Shown: positions 34,201-47,224, counted from the stretch's first letter. The stretch is DNA of 64,000 bases from Carya illinoinensis (GCF_018687715.1 NC_056752.1:50686653-50750652), one strand, 5' to 3'. A program made the numbers and translations. Notes: generated from the letters alone by a model not told the origin.

Positions 34201-37200
34201 CTGAGTCAGGTCTTCTTGGGCATGGAACATATGGTTCCGTGTACTATGCCCTCCTTCGTGACCAGGTTAACAGCTCTCTAATTTTGTGGTTATAACTCAG
34301 ATTTCCTGTCTGTCTAAAGTAAGCTTCCACTGTGAACTCAGTAATAGGTTTGAATATTTTGTAGGAAGTTGCTATTAAAAGAATGACTGCTACAAAAACT
34401 AAGGAATTCATGGCAGAGATGAAAGTCCTGTGCAAAGTTCATCATACAAATCTGGTAAATCTCTTTGTAGCAATAACAATGACTGAGTATCTTTTAGCTT
34501 TGGAATTTGTAGCTTTCAGCAATTCAAAGCTTTGACGCCTGCTTTGGATTAATTTTGTCAAGGTAGAGTTGATTGGCTATGCTGCTACTGACGATGAGCT
34601 CTTCCTTATATACGAATATGCCCAGAAGGGTTCCCTTAGAAACCATCTGCATGATCCTCATAACAAGGGTAAGAATACACATTAATTCTTTGCTGAGCAT
34701 ATGTTTTATTGTAAGTTTGTAACAAATTAGTTGTACTGACTTTACTAGTTTCTCATCTCTTTAAGACTTGATAAAATCACTCCCTATGAGAATATTTGTG
34801 TCTTAATTAATCAGAAGGATTTTTTTTGCTGTGACTAGGATGTATACAACTTTAAATAGAAAACCTAACATAGTTCCAGCCCTCTAACGAAGATACAGAA
34901 AGCTCAAGCAAAAATATGTTTTTAGCTCCAAGAAAGTTAGTTTCTGATACAGATACTTGTCTTCAAATCTTTTGCCCCATATTTTGACTAATTATGATAA
35001 CAAGTTAGTGTGAGAATTATAATGAAATAAAAGTGATGCTGCTTACTGTCGCTTTAAATGGATTTGAAACATTAGAAAATGTCCACAATATTGATGTACT
35101 TTTTTTTTTTTAGAAAGTCCCACAAAATTGATGTTGTAATTAGTGGGGGCAATTTTTGGCTTGGGGCCATCCATCTAGTCCTTCGCCCCTGGTTTTAGAA
35201 CAAGGTTCAGCCTCACCTTAAATGCCTATGAGAACAGGTCGGCTTAACCAGTTTTGTATAGGGAAACTTCCAAGGGTGTGGTGCACGAGACCATGGTTTA
35301 CTCTACAGGGGTAGGTCCGAAGGGCCCTACCTTGGAGAGGTTCCTTGACATCCAGAGAGAGAGAGAAAGAGAGATCAGGCCGGCCACTATACTGGCTGAT
35401 TTTGTGGCCATTTTTCAAAATTATTTATTGTGACTTAATTACAAATTTTTAGCCTGGTAGTGGAGTGACGACTGGTATGTTATACTTTTAAGTAATTTAA
35501 AATGTATTTTACATCATGAAATGAAATTCAAGGTGTATTATATTTTCTCACCCTAATGTATGTGTTGATTGCATTGTCTTTCTAAACTTGGGATAAATTT
35601 GAACTATCATACCCTAAACTGGGTGATTGGTTGCCATGACCATCCCACTATTGAAGTTTGTCCAATTTCGGTTGTACATCCTATACGAGAGCCTAGTGTA
35701 TGAGGTGCTTGGTTCAAGTCCTGCAAATCTCCATTCCATTAGTTTCTTCTGTCTCCTTGTATAAGGCCTGCAATTGGTTTAATTTTATTTGACATGCCCA
35801 TGTGTGAGGGGAGTTTAATGCTGGTGTAGATGTGAGATTCATATTTGCGGGCCCACAGTCTAGCAGTTTTTTTTTTTTTTTAAGATTTGAAAGTTACTAA
35901 TGCTCGACTAAGCCAGACATTTGAGAGGGGCTGAATCCATGTCCACTAGGAGTTGTTGAGGCTTGTGCATGCCTGACTCTCAATAAAATGGGATCTGTGG
36001 ATGCATTGAAATAGGTGCACAATTTTTGTCAATCAATTTCCTGATCCTCGCACCCTCTCATTTTTTTTTTTTTGGATCGGTAAATAAGGATTTATTGATG
36101 AGAACTAGGCATAGCCCAGTTACATGGGACATATGCAAGACCAACACCTAAGCATGATTGACTAGGGATACAAGGAACACCCTCTCATTAAACCTGGCAT
36201 TAAGGTCAAGGCATGGTGCATAGTTCTTGGCTTTTAGACCTCCAAATTTGCAAAATGACATCCTTGCATGCATGACACATGCATGCTTATATATACTATT
36301 AAAATCTGAAAGGGAATCATTTGCTTGTAGATCATACACCACTTTCTTGGATCATGAGGGTTCAGATTGCCCTTGATGCTGCTAGAGGTCTTGAATACAT
36401 CCACGAGCACACTAAAACTCATTATGTACATCGAGATATCAAGACAAGCAACATCTTACTTGATGGTACCTTCAGGGCAAAGGTTCAAAAAATTTCACCC
36501 CCATTGTTACACTTGCATAATCCTTATGTGCATGTAGTCCATCCCACTAAATATGTTTTCCCCATCTGCATTTAGATTTCAGATTTTGGGTTGGCAAAAC
36601 TTGTTGGAAAAAAAGGTGAGGGAGAAGCTACAGCAACCAAAGTTGTTGGTACATTTGGTTATCTGGCTCCAGAGTAAGCAGCTTCTCATAGTTGGCTACT
36701 GTGGTCCTTAACAAGAAGGTTATCTAGCTTAATTGCTTTCCTGTTTCCTTGCAGATACTTGAGTAATGGTCTTGCCACCACCAAAATCGATGTCTATGCA
36801 TTTGGTGTTGTTCTTTTTGAAATTTTATCAGGGAAGGAGGCAATTATACGAACAGAAGGTGTGATGATGAAAAATCCTGAAAGACGCATGCTGGCATCCG
36901 TCGTAAGTTCTCCTAATGAGCCATAATATGTCTGATCGGTTCATGAAAGTTTTTCTCCTGTGAATTGGTATCCTTAAACCCACATGACTTGACCTGCTCA
37001 TTGTACTGAATCTGGAATGCCAGAAGATAAAAAAGAATCTTTTGTAGAGTAGCTTGACTTTGTCCTCGTGAATAGTTCAATGCTTGGTTCTCTAGGATAA
37101 ATGCTATGCTCTCTACAGTTGGTTGAGGTTCCAATTTTTTTGTAAGACTAGGCTTGAGACACTGATTGTGAGGCTTCCTGTCAAATAAGTCTATTTATAA

Positions 37201-38369
37201 GTGTTCCCATTAAATAAGCATTTCCCCACCATAACACTCCGCAGCTCTGGTATCTTTGGAACTGAGAAGAGTAATCTGTTGAAGTCACTTAAATTCCAAT
37301 CTTAGGGCTTAAATACGTTGTACTTAACTTTGATTTAGTCACTCTGCAAAGCCTTAGATTTGTGAATGATTCGTTTTTTCCTTCAATTTTCTCATACAAG
37401 GATGATTTGCCTGTATTGTTTATGAAGTTGCAGTACTAAAGGTTTTGTTTGTATGTTGGAACTGTTTCCTTGCGCGAGGATGCCTGTTAGATGCTGATTT
37501 TCTGAAGCTTGTGTGAAATTTCAGATGTTAGCAGCTCTAAGGAACTCACCTGATTCCACGAGTCTGTCAAGCATGAGGGATTACATTGATCCAGATATGA
37601 TGGCGTTGTATCCACATGATTGTGTATTTAAGGTTTGTGTATTTTCATTGCAGATAGCTGTTTTTTTTTTCTTAATTAATAATTTGGCAATAAGAATCTA
37701 ATGATTGCAGCCTTCCTAGGGAGAAAGAGTTAGTTTTTACCAAACCTCGTCCAATACTAAAGGAATTTTTGTGGGGAGGGGGATGATCAGAAGAGAAAAT
37801 TATAATGATTTTCTGACAAACTCAACGTATAAATTAGGTGGGCAAATTGATCTGTTCAAGGGTTAGCACAATATATACCAATAAATTGGTCTGCACTAAG
37901 ATCCACCAATTGTTTGGATTATGAATATCTGGTTTGATTTTGCAATTGATTCCCACCCAAGAAAGAGACCCTGCGTCTACCCTACTATATAGTGACCCGA
38001 TATATCTTCTCTAGCTTGGAACCATATCTATATCGAGTTATAATGCCACGGAAACCTAGTTGTTGATGCTTTATATTAACAACTTTCTGGCAAGGGAAGT
38101 CATATAGAAATATGCTCTTCCATTCTGTTAATTTTTTAATTGCACCGGAAGTTGTGCTATAGTGACTTACACCTCATTTTCTGTTTGTCACTCTCTTTAT
38201 TTAGATGGCCATGCTGGGGAAGCAATGTGTGGATGAGGATCCCATCCTACGTCCTGACATGAAGCAAGTTGTGATTTCCCTGTCACAGATTCTCCTGTCC
38301 TCTGTGGAGTGGGAAGCAACCCTTGCAGGGAACAGCCAAGTGTTCAGTGGCCTTGTCCAAGGTAGATAG
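31225..38369 (+). CDS. LYK3: LysM-domain receptor-like kinase, LYK3 type
   Basis: LysM receptor kinases sense N-acetylglucosamine-containing glycans at the plasma membrane. Eleven exons close in phase: 31225-31840, 32510-32599, 33260-33559, 34120-34265, 34365-34454, 34563-34668, 36331-36482, 36576-36673, 36755-36902, 37525-37632 and 38205-38369, giving 672 residues. A signal peptide covers about 1-28. The ectodomain has the family Cys pattern, with Cys35, CSC (88-90) and CGC (146-148), and a clear last LysM at about 159-203. A Pro-rich linker precedes a membrane span at about 249-271. The kinase motifs look intact: GHGTYGSV (369-376), VAIK with Lys389, HRDIKTSN with Asp485, DFG with Asp503, and APE ending at 533. 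The C-terminus ([15 protein letters not shown]) matches the Arabidopsis LYK3 group closely. Confidence 0.95.
35150..35360. mobile_element. Candidate dispersed repeat in LYK3 intron 6
   Basis: A GC-richer island in the long intron 6 (34669-36330) contains CTACAGGGGTAGGTCC and AAGGGCCCTACCTTGGAG, a combination I associate with dispersed SINE-like repeats in tree genomes. It ends at a GA-rich run. No flanking duplication was found, so this is a weak call. Confidence 0.3.
36063..36177 (-). mobile_element. Retroposed LINE/SINE 3' tail in LYK3 intron 6
   Basis: The insert starts with a poly-T run on the plus strand, which is a poly-A tail on the minus strand. Its reverse complement has the same tail layout as the LINE at 9097: TCTTGCATATGTCCCATG, a GGGCTATGCC-like stretch, then CAATAAA. 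A 12-bp direct repeat CACCCTCTCATT flanks it at 36051-36062 and 36178-36189, a convincing target-site duplication. It is antisense to the host gene. Confidence 0.75.
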
Positions 38370-39774
38370 CGGCAGAAGTACTTTCTTTTCAACCCAATAC
38401 CACTTTGAAGTCTTCCCTATTTATTTTTATGGCCATGCGTGTATTCACTGTATTGTATAGCTCTGGTACTCAAGTGAAGTGGTAAGATAGCGGTATGCTT
38501 TATTATCTATTTTGCCTTCATTTTTTTTTTTTTTTTTTTTTTGTTTGCCTTTCAAATGTTCTATACTTTTTGAAGTTAGAGTGGGGAAATTTTGATGAAA
38601 ATATCATGATGTAGGCTGATGTAGCTGAGGGAAAATGATGCTTTAAATGTTGCTTTAACGCTCTCCTTCAAGAAAAAGAAAAAGTTCGAGCCAGCTGGTG
38701 TTATAATTAAATTGGATTTTTATTTTAAATTTTATTTTATTTTATTTTATAAGCAAGCAAGCATTTCATTAAAAGAAAGGGAGAAAGATACACTAGAAAG
38801 GTTAATGCACTAATGATGACTTCAAACTTCATGGCAATCTCGTAAAACTGCAAGTCCATTACAAATTTACAATAGTTCCTTTATGTGAAAATCAAAAGAG
38901 AAATAGTGGAATACGTGCTTCTTCTGTCTATTTGTTATCAACCTTTTAAAAATTTCAAGATCTTTTAATAAAAAAGCTTTAAATCATTTTCTCCAAAGAA
39001 ATTTGCACCCTTAACCTATCAAAAAACCCATGAATAGATTTTTGTAATAAAAAAATATTAGATGTATTGTTCTCCACAATTCATATGTATGCTCATTGAT
39101 TTAAAATAAATTAAATGAACTTTTTCAACTTTTAATATTATTGAGATAAGGCCGTTTTGAAACCAACAAAAAAAAATAATAATAACAACTTTCTTATAAA
39201 TGATTTGTTAGTCTGTACAGAGAATGAATGTTATAATTAGTGATCTTTATTTGTTGAAATAACATTGAAAGTTGGCATGTTCAATATTTTTTATTTTACA
39301 TTCAAACATGAAACCTATTATATAATAATACACGCTTTTAAAGTAATCTTTTAAGTTTTGTTATAGACAAATTTTTATATATCATTTGCCCCTCTACATA
39401 AAATCATGGCCTCGTCCCCACCGAAGGTGTTAGGTTGCGAGGTGGGTTAGATCTAAAAGATGTGAAAAACGCCAAACTTGTAGGCACCTCGTGTCATAGT
39501 TAGAGGCGCGGTGGTGCGTGACACTTATGGGTGGGCTAGGCCGCACATGAGGATCACACATTAAGAATTTTGCGACAAATCGACAATACTTCTATCTTCT
39601 AACACAAATCGACACAGCTAGGGAGAAGGATAAGATAATGCATGTTTGAGCTTTGTTGTTGAAGGCAGCAAATCAAACCACCAAGTTGTGGAGAAGGAAA
39701 AAAAAGAAAAAAAGAAAAAAGCTCCTCTCTCCTTACTTGCGAAAATGGTTAAGGGATTTATTTATATTTAGGAA

Positions 39775-39960
39775 GTGAGATGAGAATTTTTAGTTTTAGA
39801 TGAAAATTTAAAATATTATATTTTAATATTATTATTGTTTTGAAATTTGAAAAAGTTAAATTGTGATTTAAAAAAAAATGAATTGTTTATTATATTTTGT
39901 ATACAAATTTGTATAAATTGTAGTGATGATATGAGAATTTTGTGTTACCAAATCTAACAG
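39775..39960. mobile_element. hAT-like MITE
   Basis: The left end AGTGAGATGAGAATTTTTAG is followed by AATATTATTATTGTTTTGAAATTTGAAAAAG-type AT-rich sequence, and the right end is GTGATGATATGAGAATTTTG. This arrangement is one I recognise from abundant non-coding MITEs of tree genomes, but the ends here are degenerate. Confidence 0.45.
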
Positions 39961-42098
39961 TTTCAATATAAAAGAGTTGTGATACTTATCATCCTCATAC
40001 ATTACATAATATATTTTTTTTCTCCTACCAAATATATGATATATAGATGATGAGTAGAATAATTTAATTAGTTTTTAAAAAATAAACCAAGATTTAAAAA
40101 ATAAATAAATATGGTGTGTAGTGTTTAGAATAATGAATAAAATTTTTCATGTTTAAAAATATTTTTATTTTTAAAAAAGAATCTATAAATACTACTATAG
40201 GCAGTTGGGGATGCATATTTACACATCACACCAGGATAATATCAAAATCATCTCCTAGTTGGTTTATTTTGCTTTAGAAAAGTTATCTTCTCAAGTTTGT
40301 ATGTATAACACACGTAATAAAGAGTTTTTATGACTTGATTTGATTTAAAAGATAAATTTTAAATTTTAAATATTATAAATTAAATATTATTATTTAAGCG
40401 ACGTATATTATGTATTTCAATTTAACACATTAATAACTCATTTGCTTTATTATTTATATATTTATTTTTATTCAATAGAATAATTTGATGCGCGTGGATT
40501 GATTCAGTATTTAATAAGTATTATTAATATTAAGTATAAATCAAAATTAAGCAAATTATGACTTATACGTACTCTACTCTCAATGATATTTTTTTAAGAG
40601 AAATGCTATTATGTATTTTGTGTTTTTGTACATCATGAAAATTTTTACATAATATATCACTTTTTATTTGTTGTCTATTTCACTTAAAATTTAATTTCAC
40701 ATCAATTTTGTCAATCTAAAAATAGTAAAATAACATTTTTTTTAAAATTTGTTGGCTGGTTTGTTTTGTACCATTTTATGTTTAGTGTGCATAAAAAGTA
40801 AATGATATTAAAACTGTCCCTCTTTAGACAGTGAATCTTATAAGAGGATTTTATTGGAGACCACTAATAAGAGGACACATCAGCTGAGTACATCAAAGGC
40901 GACTAAACCTGGCCACACTGAAACGCCTACACCTTTTACAAAATTAAAAATGATAGTTGCACCTATCCGCTGAACAAATTTCTTCTTCCCCTTTTCATAA
41001 ACCCAGCCGCACCATTTATCAAAACTGAAATCTCCTACTCCTGACAACCAAACTCAAATCGACGAACCCGTACCGTGGCACCCACAGTCCCAAACTAACA
41101 AAAACTAGTAGATGATAAATATAATCTTTTTCTTCTCCCTACTGTTGGTTTTTGCAAAGACTCGTAAAAGGGAAAACAAAAATCTAAATACCCTTTACAG
41201 CATATGCAGCCTGTAGAACAAAATACTCAACTGAAAAGGAATTTTACCTGACGACGAAAATTTTTACGTAAAATATGCAAGCTAAGCACAGGGAAAAAAA
41301 TAAATAAATAATAGGATGTATAGGAAAGTAGGGGTTGAAGATAGAGAATTTTCATTAACTTTACAAAATGAAATGTAGTTCGACCGCCTTATACTTTACT
41401 ATATTAATAACCGAGCTATTAGAGCTCAAATTGAGTGGCCAATAATATCATGGGGTCATTAATGTACATATAAGTATATGAATATGGTAAAATGATTTTG
41501 GACTAAAGTGGAATTGATATTGTGAACAAATGAAATCTTTCTAAAGCTTTGAAATGATTATCGGTCCAGGTACTATAGAGAAACAACGTGGAAATGAGAG
41601 AGAGGTTAGGTTAGAGTCTGCACCGACGTAGAGAGAGAGAGAGAGGTTAGGGTTCGTGAAGGAGAGGGAAGAAGAGAGAGGGGTGGAAGAGAGAATGAGA
41701 GAAAATGGTTCGTAAAGGAGAATGAAGAAGAGAGAGAGGGAGGGGGTGGGGGTAGATGACTATGATAATTTGATTTTCCTCTACAGCATACCACATAGAT
41801 TGAACATATATCCCCTACGTGGCTTATATCTATTGGTTGTCGTTGTTTTCCCTCTATCGGATAAACTTGATTGGAGTTATTCTCATATTAAAAGGCCTAA
41901 AAGCATCCTTATTGGCTTAGCAAATTCATATTCAAATTTTGTCAATATCAACACTTATTTTCATTTATCTATTCCATCTAAATTTAATCCCTATATTGAA
42001 TTACCCATTCATTCTTTATATAATAATAAAATATTATTAAATTAATAATTTTTTTATTTAATTTATTTTATCACATTTTGTAATTCTACCAATTAAAT

Positions 42099-42385
42099 GT
42101 TAATAATAATTATATTATAATTAAATTAATATTAAAAAAGTATTATTAAATGTTAATAAGAATTATATTATATTATATTAATATTAAAAAAAGTATTATT
42201 AAATGTTAATAATAATAATTATATTATATTAAATTAATATTATAAAAAAGTATTATTAAATGTTAATAGTAATTATGTTCTAATTAAATTAATATTAAAA
42301 AAAGTATTGTTAAATGTTAATAATAATTATATTATATTCAATTAATATTAAAAAAATATTATTAAATGTTAATAATAATTATATT
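42099..42385. repeat. AT-rich minisatellite, about 50-57 bp unit
   Basis: About five tandem units each begin with GTTAATAATAATTATATTAT and end with AGTATTATTAAAT. Length varies slightly through TAA-triplet and A-run changes. The array runs directly into a larger duplication. Confidence 0.8.
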
Positions 42386-42680
42386 ATAAATGTTAAATGT
42401 TAATTATATTCTAATTAATTTAATTTATTTATTTAAAATAAAAAATTAATACTTTAATATTTGATAAATGAATAGTAATTTTTTATCTTTAGATAACTAT
42501 TATAACAAAAATATTATTAAATGTTAATAATAATTATATTATAAATATTAAATGTTAATTATATTCTAATTAATTTAATTTATTTATTTGAAACAAAAAA
42601 TTAATACTTTAATATTTGATAAATGAATAGTAATCTTTTATTTTTAGATAACTATTATAACAAAAATTTAAATTATTTTA
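42368..42680. repeat. 165-bp tandem duplication next to the minisatellite
   Basis: A 165-bp unit beginning GTTAATAATAATTATATTAT at 42368 is repeated from 42533. Both copies contain TTTGATAAATGAATAGTAAT and AGATAACTATTATAACAAAA. The second copy ends in diverged sequence near 42670. Confidence 0.8.
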
Positions 42681-42948
42681 AATTTATCTAATTCAATATG
42701 AAAATTTTTTAAATCAAATTATGTAAATTTTGGTCATATATTTCGTTTTACCAAACCAATGATGATGATCTGTACCCTCGTTTTTTTAGAATCAATGTTT
42801 TTTCGAAGGGAAGTAGCTGGGATCAACACAAAGGTCTACTCATAGATGTTGTAGCCACAACAGACAAACATCCACAGTATCGGGTGCCTGCAGTACAAAG
42901 TCCACGCCTGATCAGTTGTTTAATCTCAGATCAAACAAAGTGAAAACC

Positions 42949-44825
42949 ATGTCGGAGTCGGCGAACTTCGTGGAAATGCAAATCCCGCATCAAAAGTTTT
43001 ACAACGGAATCCAATTCCCATACGCTCTATCTCCCAACCCCGAAACTCCATTATCTCTATCTCATCTCACACAAGCCATCAAATCCCAGAAACCCTTTCT
43101 CGAAGCTTTGCTCCTCAAGTCCGGCGCCTTACTCTTCAGGGGCATCCCGGTAAGTACAGCCTCGACCTTCAACGATGTCGTTGAGGCCTTCGGTTTCGAT
43201 GAGCTTCCGTACGTGGGAGGAGGCGCCCCTCGGACCAAAGTAGTTGGTCGGGTTACCACAGCAAATGAGTCCCCGCCCGACCAGAATATTCCTTTTCACC
43301 ACGAAATGGTTCAGGTATGTTCTGTAATTTCATCCCAAATTTTTCTGGCAAATAGTTAATGAGTTTTAAATGTGCGAGCCTTGTTTGAGAATTCGGAATC
43401 TAAGTTCAACTGGGATTTTCTGAATAGCTTCCGGAATTTCCCTCCAAATTGTTCTTCTTCTGTGAAGTAGAGCCTGGAAGTGGGGGAGAAACTCCTATAG
43501 TTCTTAGCCACATTGTCTATGAAAGAATGAAAGAGAGACACCCAGAGTTCGTTGGACGACTGGAAGAGCACGGATTGGTATATACGCGGGTATTGCTGGA
43601 AGACGACGACCCTTTATCTCCAATCGGACGTGGATGGAAGTCTACGCTCTCGACCGAAGACAAGAGTGTAGCCGGGCAAAGGTTTGAGATTGACCCATTA
43701 ATGTTTGATAATTTGAACTGTTTTTATTTTTTATTTTCGGAAATTCTATCTGCATTACGAGCTGCAGGGTGCCAAATTCCTTTCAATAGTATGGGATAAA
43801 GTCATTTGATATTGATTCGGGATTCCTATAAAACAAGAACAAACCAGACAAAGGACCATGTATTACACTTAGTGATCAAATCATGGATCTTAAATCAACT
43901 TCACAGCAGATGCACGATACCTCATAACACTAGATTTATTTGCTCTTCTTCTAGAATGTACTATAGTTATTCTCTGCTGTAGTTTGTTACTCTCTGCTGT
44001 AAATCGTTAGCTACACATTGATTCTTATTCTTTGTAAAGGTCTATGTATAGACTCTGTAGTTACCATTCCATATATAGAAAATATCATTCACTCTCTCTC
44101 GTTCTGTTCAACACCATGTTGTTGACTTTTTATGGTGGTTAATCTGATCGGGAATGCATGCAGTGAGATATAAGAGGAATAAGTGGAAGTAAAATACACA
44201 CTTACACAAAAGCTGTAGATTTCATCATTATCTAGTCCTGTTCGATCTATGTATTTTATGATCATATCTGTAAACTGTTGCAAAACATATTATGTTCAAA
44301 CTCATCAGAACAACTAAAATGTTGCACACCTTCCATTGTTGTACGGCTCTCCTGTTATAGTTTTGACTTGGTAGATAATACCAAGCTCATTGCCATGCGC
44401 CATCGTTGAGGACATTGAGGTCCTATATGTCATCTTAGATGTAATCTCCCGTCATTTTTGGCAGGGCTGCTAAGTTGGGTATGAAGTTGGAATGGCTTAA
44501 GGATGGTGCAGTTAAGACAATATGGGGTCCAATGCCAGCTATTAAGTACGACAAGGCGAGACAGCGCAATGTTTGGTTTAACCAAATGGCTTTTGCTTAT
44601 ACAGTCTATGATGCAGGGAATGATCCTGGGAAAGCTGTTACCTTTGGGGATGGCAAACCTATACCAGCTTACATCATCAACGACTGCGTCAACATCCTTG
44701 AAGAGGAATCTGTAGCCTTTCCTTGGCAGAGAGGTGATATTCTTTTGCTGGACAATTTGGCTGTTCTCCACTCCCGAAGATCATCTAAAACACCTCGCCG
44801 TATACTAGCTTCACTCTGCAAGTAG
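42949..44825 (+). CDS. Clavaminate synthase-like Fe(II) dioxygenase (At3g21360 type)
   Basis: This belongs to the TauD/clavaminate synthase-like 2-oxoglutarate dioxygenase fold. The plant substrate is not known to me. Three exons close in phase: 42949-43314, 43428-43681 and 44465-44825, giving 326 residues, close to the Arabidopsis At3g21360 length. Residues GALLFRG and AFGFDELPYVGG start the jelly-roll core. The iron-binding His-x-Glu is in PFHHEMVQ (His117 and Glu119), and the distal His309 is in LAVLHSRR. A conserved Arg pair in PRRILASLCK at the C-terminus probably binds the co-substrate. FCEVEPGSGGETPIVLSH and SPIGRGWKST are also diagnostic of the subfamily. Translation could also begin a few codons upstream only with a non-ATG codon, so the MSES start was chosen. 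Confidence 0.93.
43861..44112 (+). mobile_element. Possible solo-LTR-like remnant in dioxygenase intron 2
   Basis: Intron 2 (43682-44464) contains CTCTGCTGTAGTTTGTTACTC, GTCTATGTATAGACTC, CTCTGTAGTTACCATTCCAT and a CACTCTCTCTCGTTCTGTTCAACA end, a layout seen at the 3' ends of copia-type LTRs. ACCATG occurs directly on both sides (43855-43860 and 44113-44118). Proper TG/CA ends with a 5-bp duplication do not line up exactly, so the call is tentative. Confidence 0.35.
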
Positions 44826-45807
44826 TATAGGCTTTTAATTGTATGCATGTTCCTTTTAGGCCATGTTATGAAAATGTATAAATAAAATTGGCACATTCGC
44901 ATGCAACTATGCGTGCAACTTAAGCCATGTTGTGGAGAGAGATGTATAAACAATACCTTTACAAATTTGGTTGAAAGTTTTAATTCACCTGTCTGGTCGT
45001 ACCCATGCCATATATGTCACCACTTCAAATGCAAGGAGAAACCAAAGGCACAAAGGGATTGAAGTTTGAAAATTTTTAAGCAAAGCATGCATTCAAATCC
45101 AATTTAATCTTTTTTTTAGCACTCCAATTTTCTCTATCCTTGAGTTAGAAATTCTATGCAAAACTCCTAATTAAAGTTTCGAAATAGTAAGACACATTTT
45201 TAAGGCTAGGAACTTATATATATTAATTTCATTTTTTTCAACAATAAATTTTTAAAAATAAAATTATTTACATGATTTCTAAATTAGAAAATAATTTTTC
45301 ATCTTTTTTTAAAACAAAACTATAAATTCATTTTAATGATATTATAATTTATTGGTATTCAGATTGAAAATAATAATGTAATTCTTTCAAGAATAAAAAC
45401 TAGGGAAAATATTACATTCTTAATTTTATTAAGAATAATCTCAAAATGAATATTAATATTTAAATACACGGTCGGATACGGAGCTGAAAGACGCATCAAA
45501 CCCAACAGCACCAAAGGCTGGGCCGGAGCTGAAGACCCAAAACAAAAGTCCAATATTTTCCTTCAGCACAGTTATATATCGGGTAACTGTGTTGCGCTGC
45601 AATTCATTGTTTTGAAACATATGATAAAGACACCTATTTCCTCGTTTTAATTAGGAAAAGTGAAAATATGGTTGGATAGATTGCATCACATAACCTGAGT
45701 GAACGGTAGCCGAAAACCCTCACACACGGTTGTGCCGATTAGTGCAAACCATGCGCCCATGGTAAGATGAGGGTGGTGGTAGATTTAAATTTAAAAATTT
45801 TATGTTT

Positions 45808-45930
45808 AATTATTTTTATGTATTTTTTTATGTACTTCACTGATTTAATTGATTGTGTATTAAAAAAATTGATACAGTCAATTATATCAGTAGAGTGTGT
45901 AAAAAATATGTAAAAGTAACTGTATATGAT
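45808..45930. mobile_element. Short foldback (MITE-like) element, copy B
   Basis: ATTTTTTTATGTACTTCACTG and the reverse complement of CAGTAGAGTGTGTAAAAAAT are imperfect inverted repeats around an AATTGA/TCAATT centre. The right arm aligns with the element at 5595-5725. Confidence 0.5.
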
Positions 45931-46395
45931 ATTACTTATTTAAATTATATGAAAATCACTTAATGTAAAGTGTGACATGACGAGGTGCGGGACTCATGAA
46001 TGATTTACGTTTTGCATTAATTTTTTTTATTTTTTTATTTTTTTATTTTTTATTTTTCTAAAAGATTGACAGGTTGAGAGCGCCTTGGCAGGACGTGTGT
46101 GTTGTATGGCCACCAAACTGCTTTCGGTAGATTGAGCCAAATTGAGCTACAAGAGGAGAAAAGACTCAAAAAAATATAAAAGAAAATAAAATTATAGACA
46201 TATAAAAGGGAAAGAGGAAAAGTGAGAAAGATAAGAGCTGATCACGTGTATAATTGGCCTCATTTTCTTCCATCAATTATTGTAATTCATACCAAATCTT
46301 TGGACCAAATTAATATAAGTTTTTAGGAAACTAACTAACTTTTTACATATTATTATTAGATGAACACCTTATCTTAACATAATTTATATTATCAA

Positions 46396-47015
46396 TGTTA
46401 GGGGTTTTTTTGGATGCCCAAAAGGCCCAATAGCTGGACCAATACCTAGGGGCTCGTACCAATCGAGCCATCTGTTGACTTGATTAAACGGCTCTTGACC
46501 TGTATAAATCAGATTTAGAGTCTTGAGCAGAAGTTAGTTCACGACTATTGAAATGCAGAAAATTAGTCCCGACAAAAAGGGAAGAGAAACAGGCCATCTC
46601 AACGGGACTAAATCCTAAAATAAAACAGATTAGCATGCCGTATTAAAATTGCTTATCAAAGGATCACGTTGCATTAAAATGCATTATTCAAATGACCACA
46701 TCACATTAAATGAGCATGACATAAGAGATTTTAGGAGGAGTCCTCTTGACCGTAAGGCATGATTGCCTAATCCTTAAAACCATGTATAAAAAGGAACTCT
46801 CATATATTGGACAAGAGTTTCACTCTAGACATTTTAGACTCTTTAAACTCTCTTTATTTTCCTACACATTTACTAACTTTGACATTGGAGCCTCTTTCAA
46901 CCATCCAAGGGCCACTACCACTTTTTGGTGTTTTCTCTATTTTTACATGTTCTTGATCGAAAACTCATATTACTGAAAAGCCCGATTCAAATATATACAA
47001 AACATAACGTTAACA
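46396..47015 (+). mobile_element. Candidate solo LTR (Gypsy-like)
   Basis: The segment begins TGTTA and ends TAACA. It contains a promoter-like TGTATAAAAAGGAACTC and a downstream ACTAACTTTGACATTGGAG / GGTGTTTTCTC portion that resembles the R-U5 part of plant Gypsy LTRs. The 5 bases on either side (ATCAA and ATAGT) do not match. A 15-bp direct repeat TTATCTTAACATAAT lies a little outside both ends (46369-46383 and 47028-47042). Confidence 0.4.
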
Positions 47016-47224
47016 ATAGTTGACATTTTATCTTAACATAATCAATTCAATTAGCAAGAAGATCTTGAAAAAAAAAGTCGTATATAATCAAAGTATCAAA
47101 TAAATAATAAAGATGAAAGTGTTTATTTAATTTAATTTAAACTATGATAAATTTTAAATATAAATGGCCCGCTTTACCGAAACCAACAAGAAATTCAAAC
47201 GCACAGCGAGAGCGGGAGAGAGAG

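Larger units (their letters stand above)
38370..42900. other. AT-rich spacer between LYK3 and the dioxygenase gene
   Basis: No conserved frame is visible. The spacer contains LYK3 3' flanking sequence with a poly-T run at about 38521-38542, a MITE-like block at 39775-39960, a GC-richer unassigned patch at 39410-39620, a GA-rich patch at 41600-41755 and a minisatellite at 42099-42670. Confidence 0.45.
44826..47224. other. Spacer between dioxygenase and the D-box gene
   Basis: No conserved reading frame is visible. It contains a foldback element at 45808-45930, a TTTTTTTA-type T-rich run at 46020-46060 and an LTR-like segment at 46396-47015. The final 150 bases are the promoter side of the next gene. 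Confidence 0.4.

Noticed and set aside
35690..35740. tRNA-like GGTTCAAGTCC segment
   Set aside because: No acceptor stem or anticodon arm can be paired around it.
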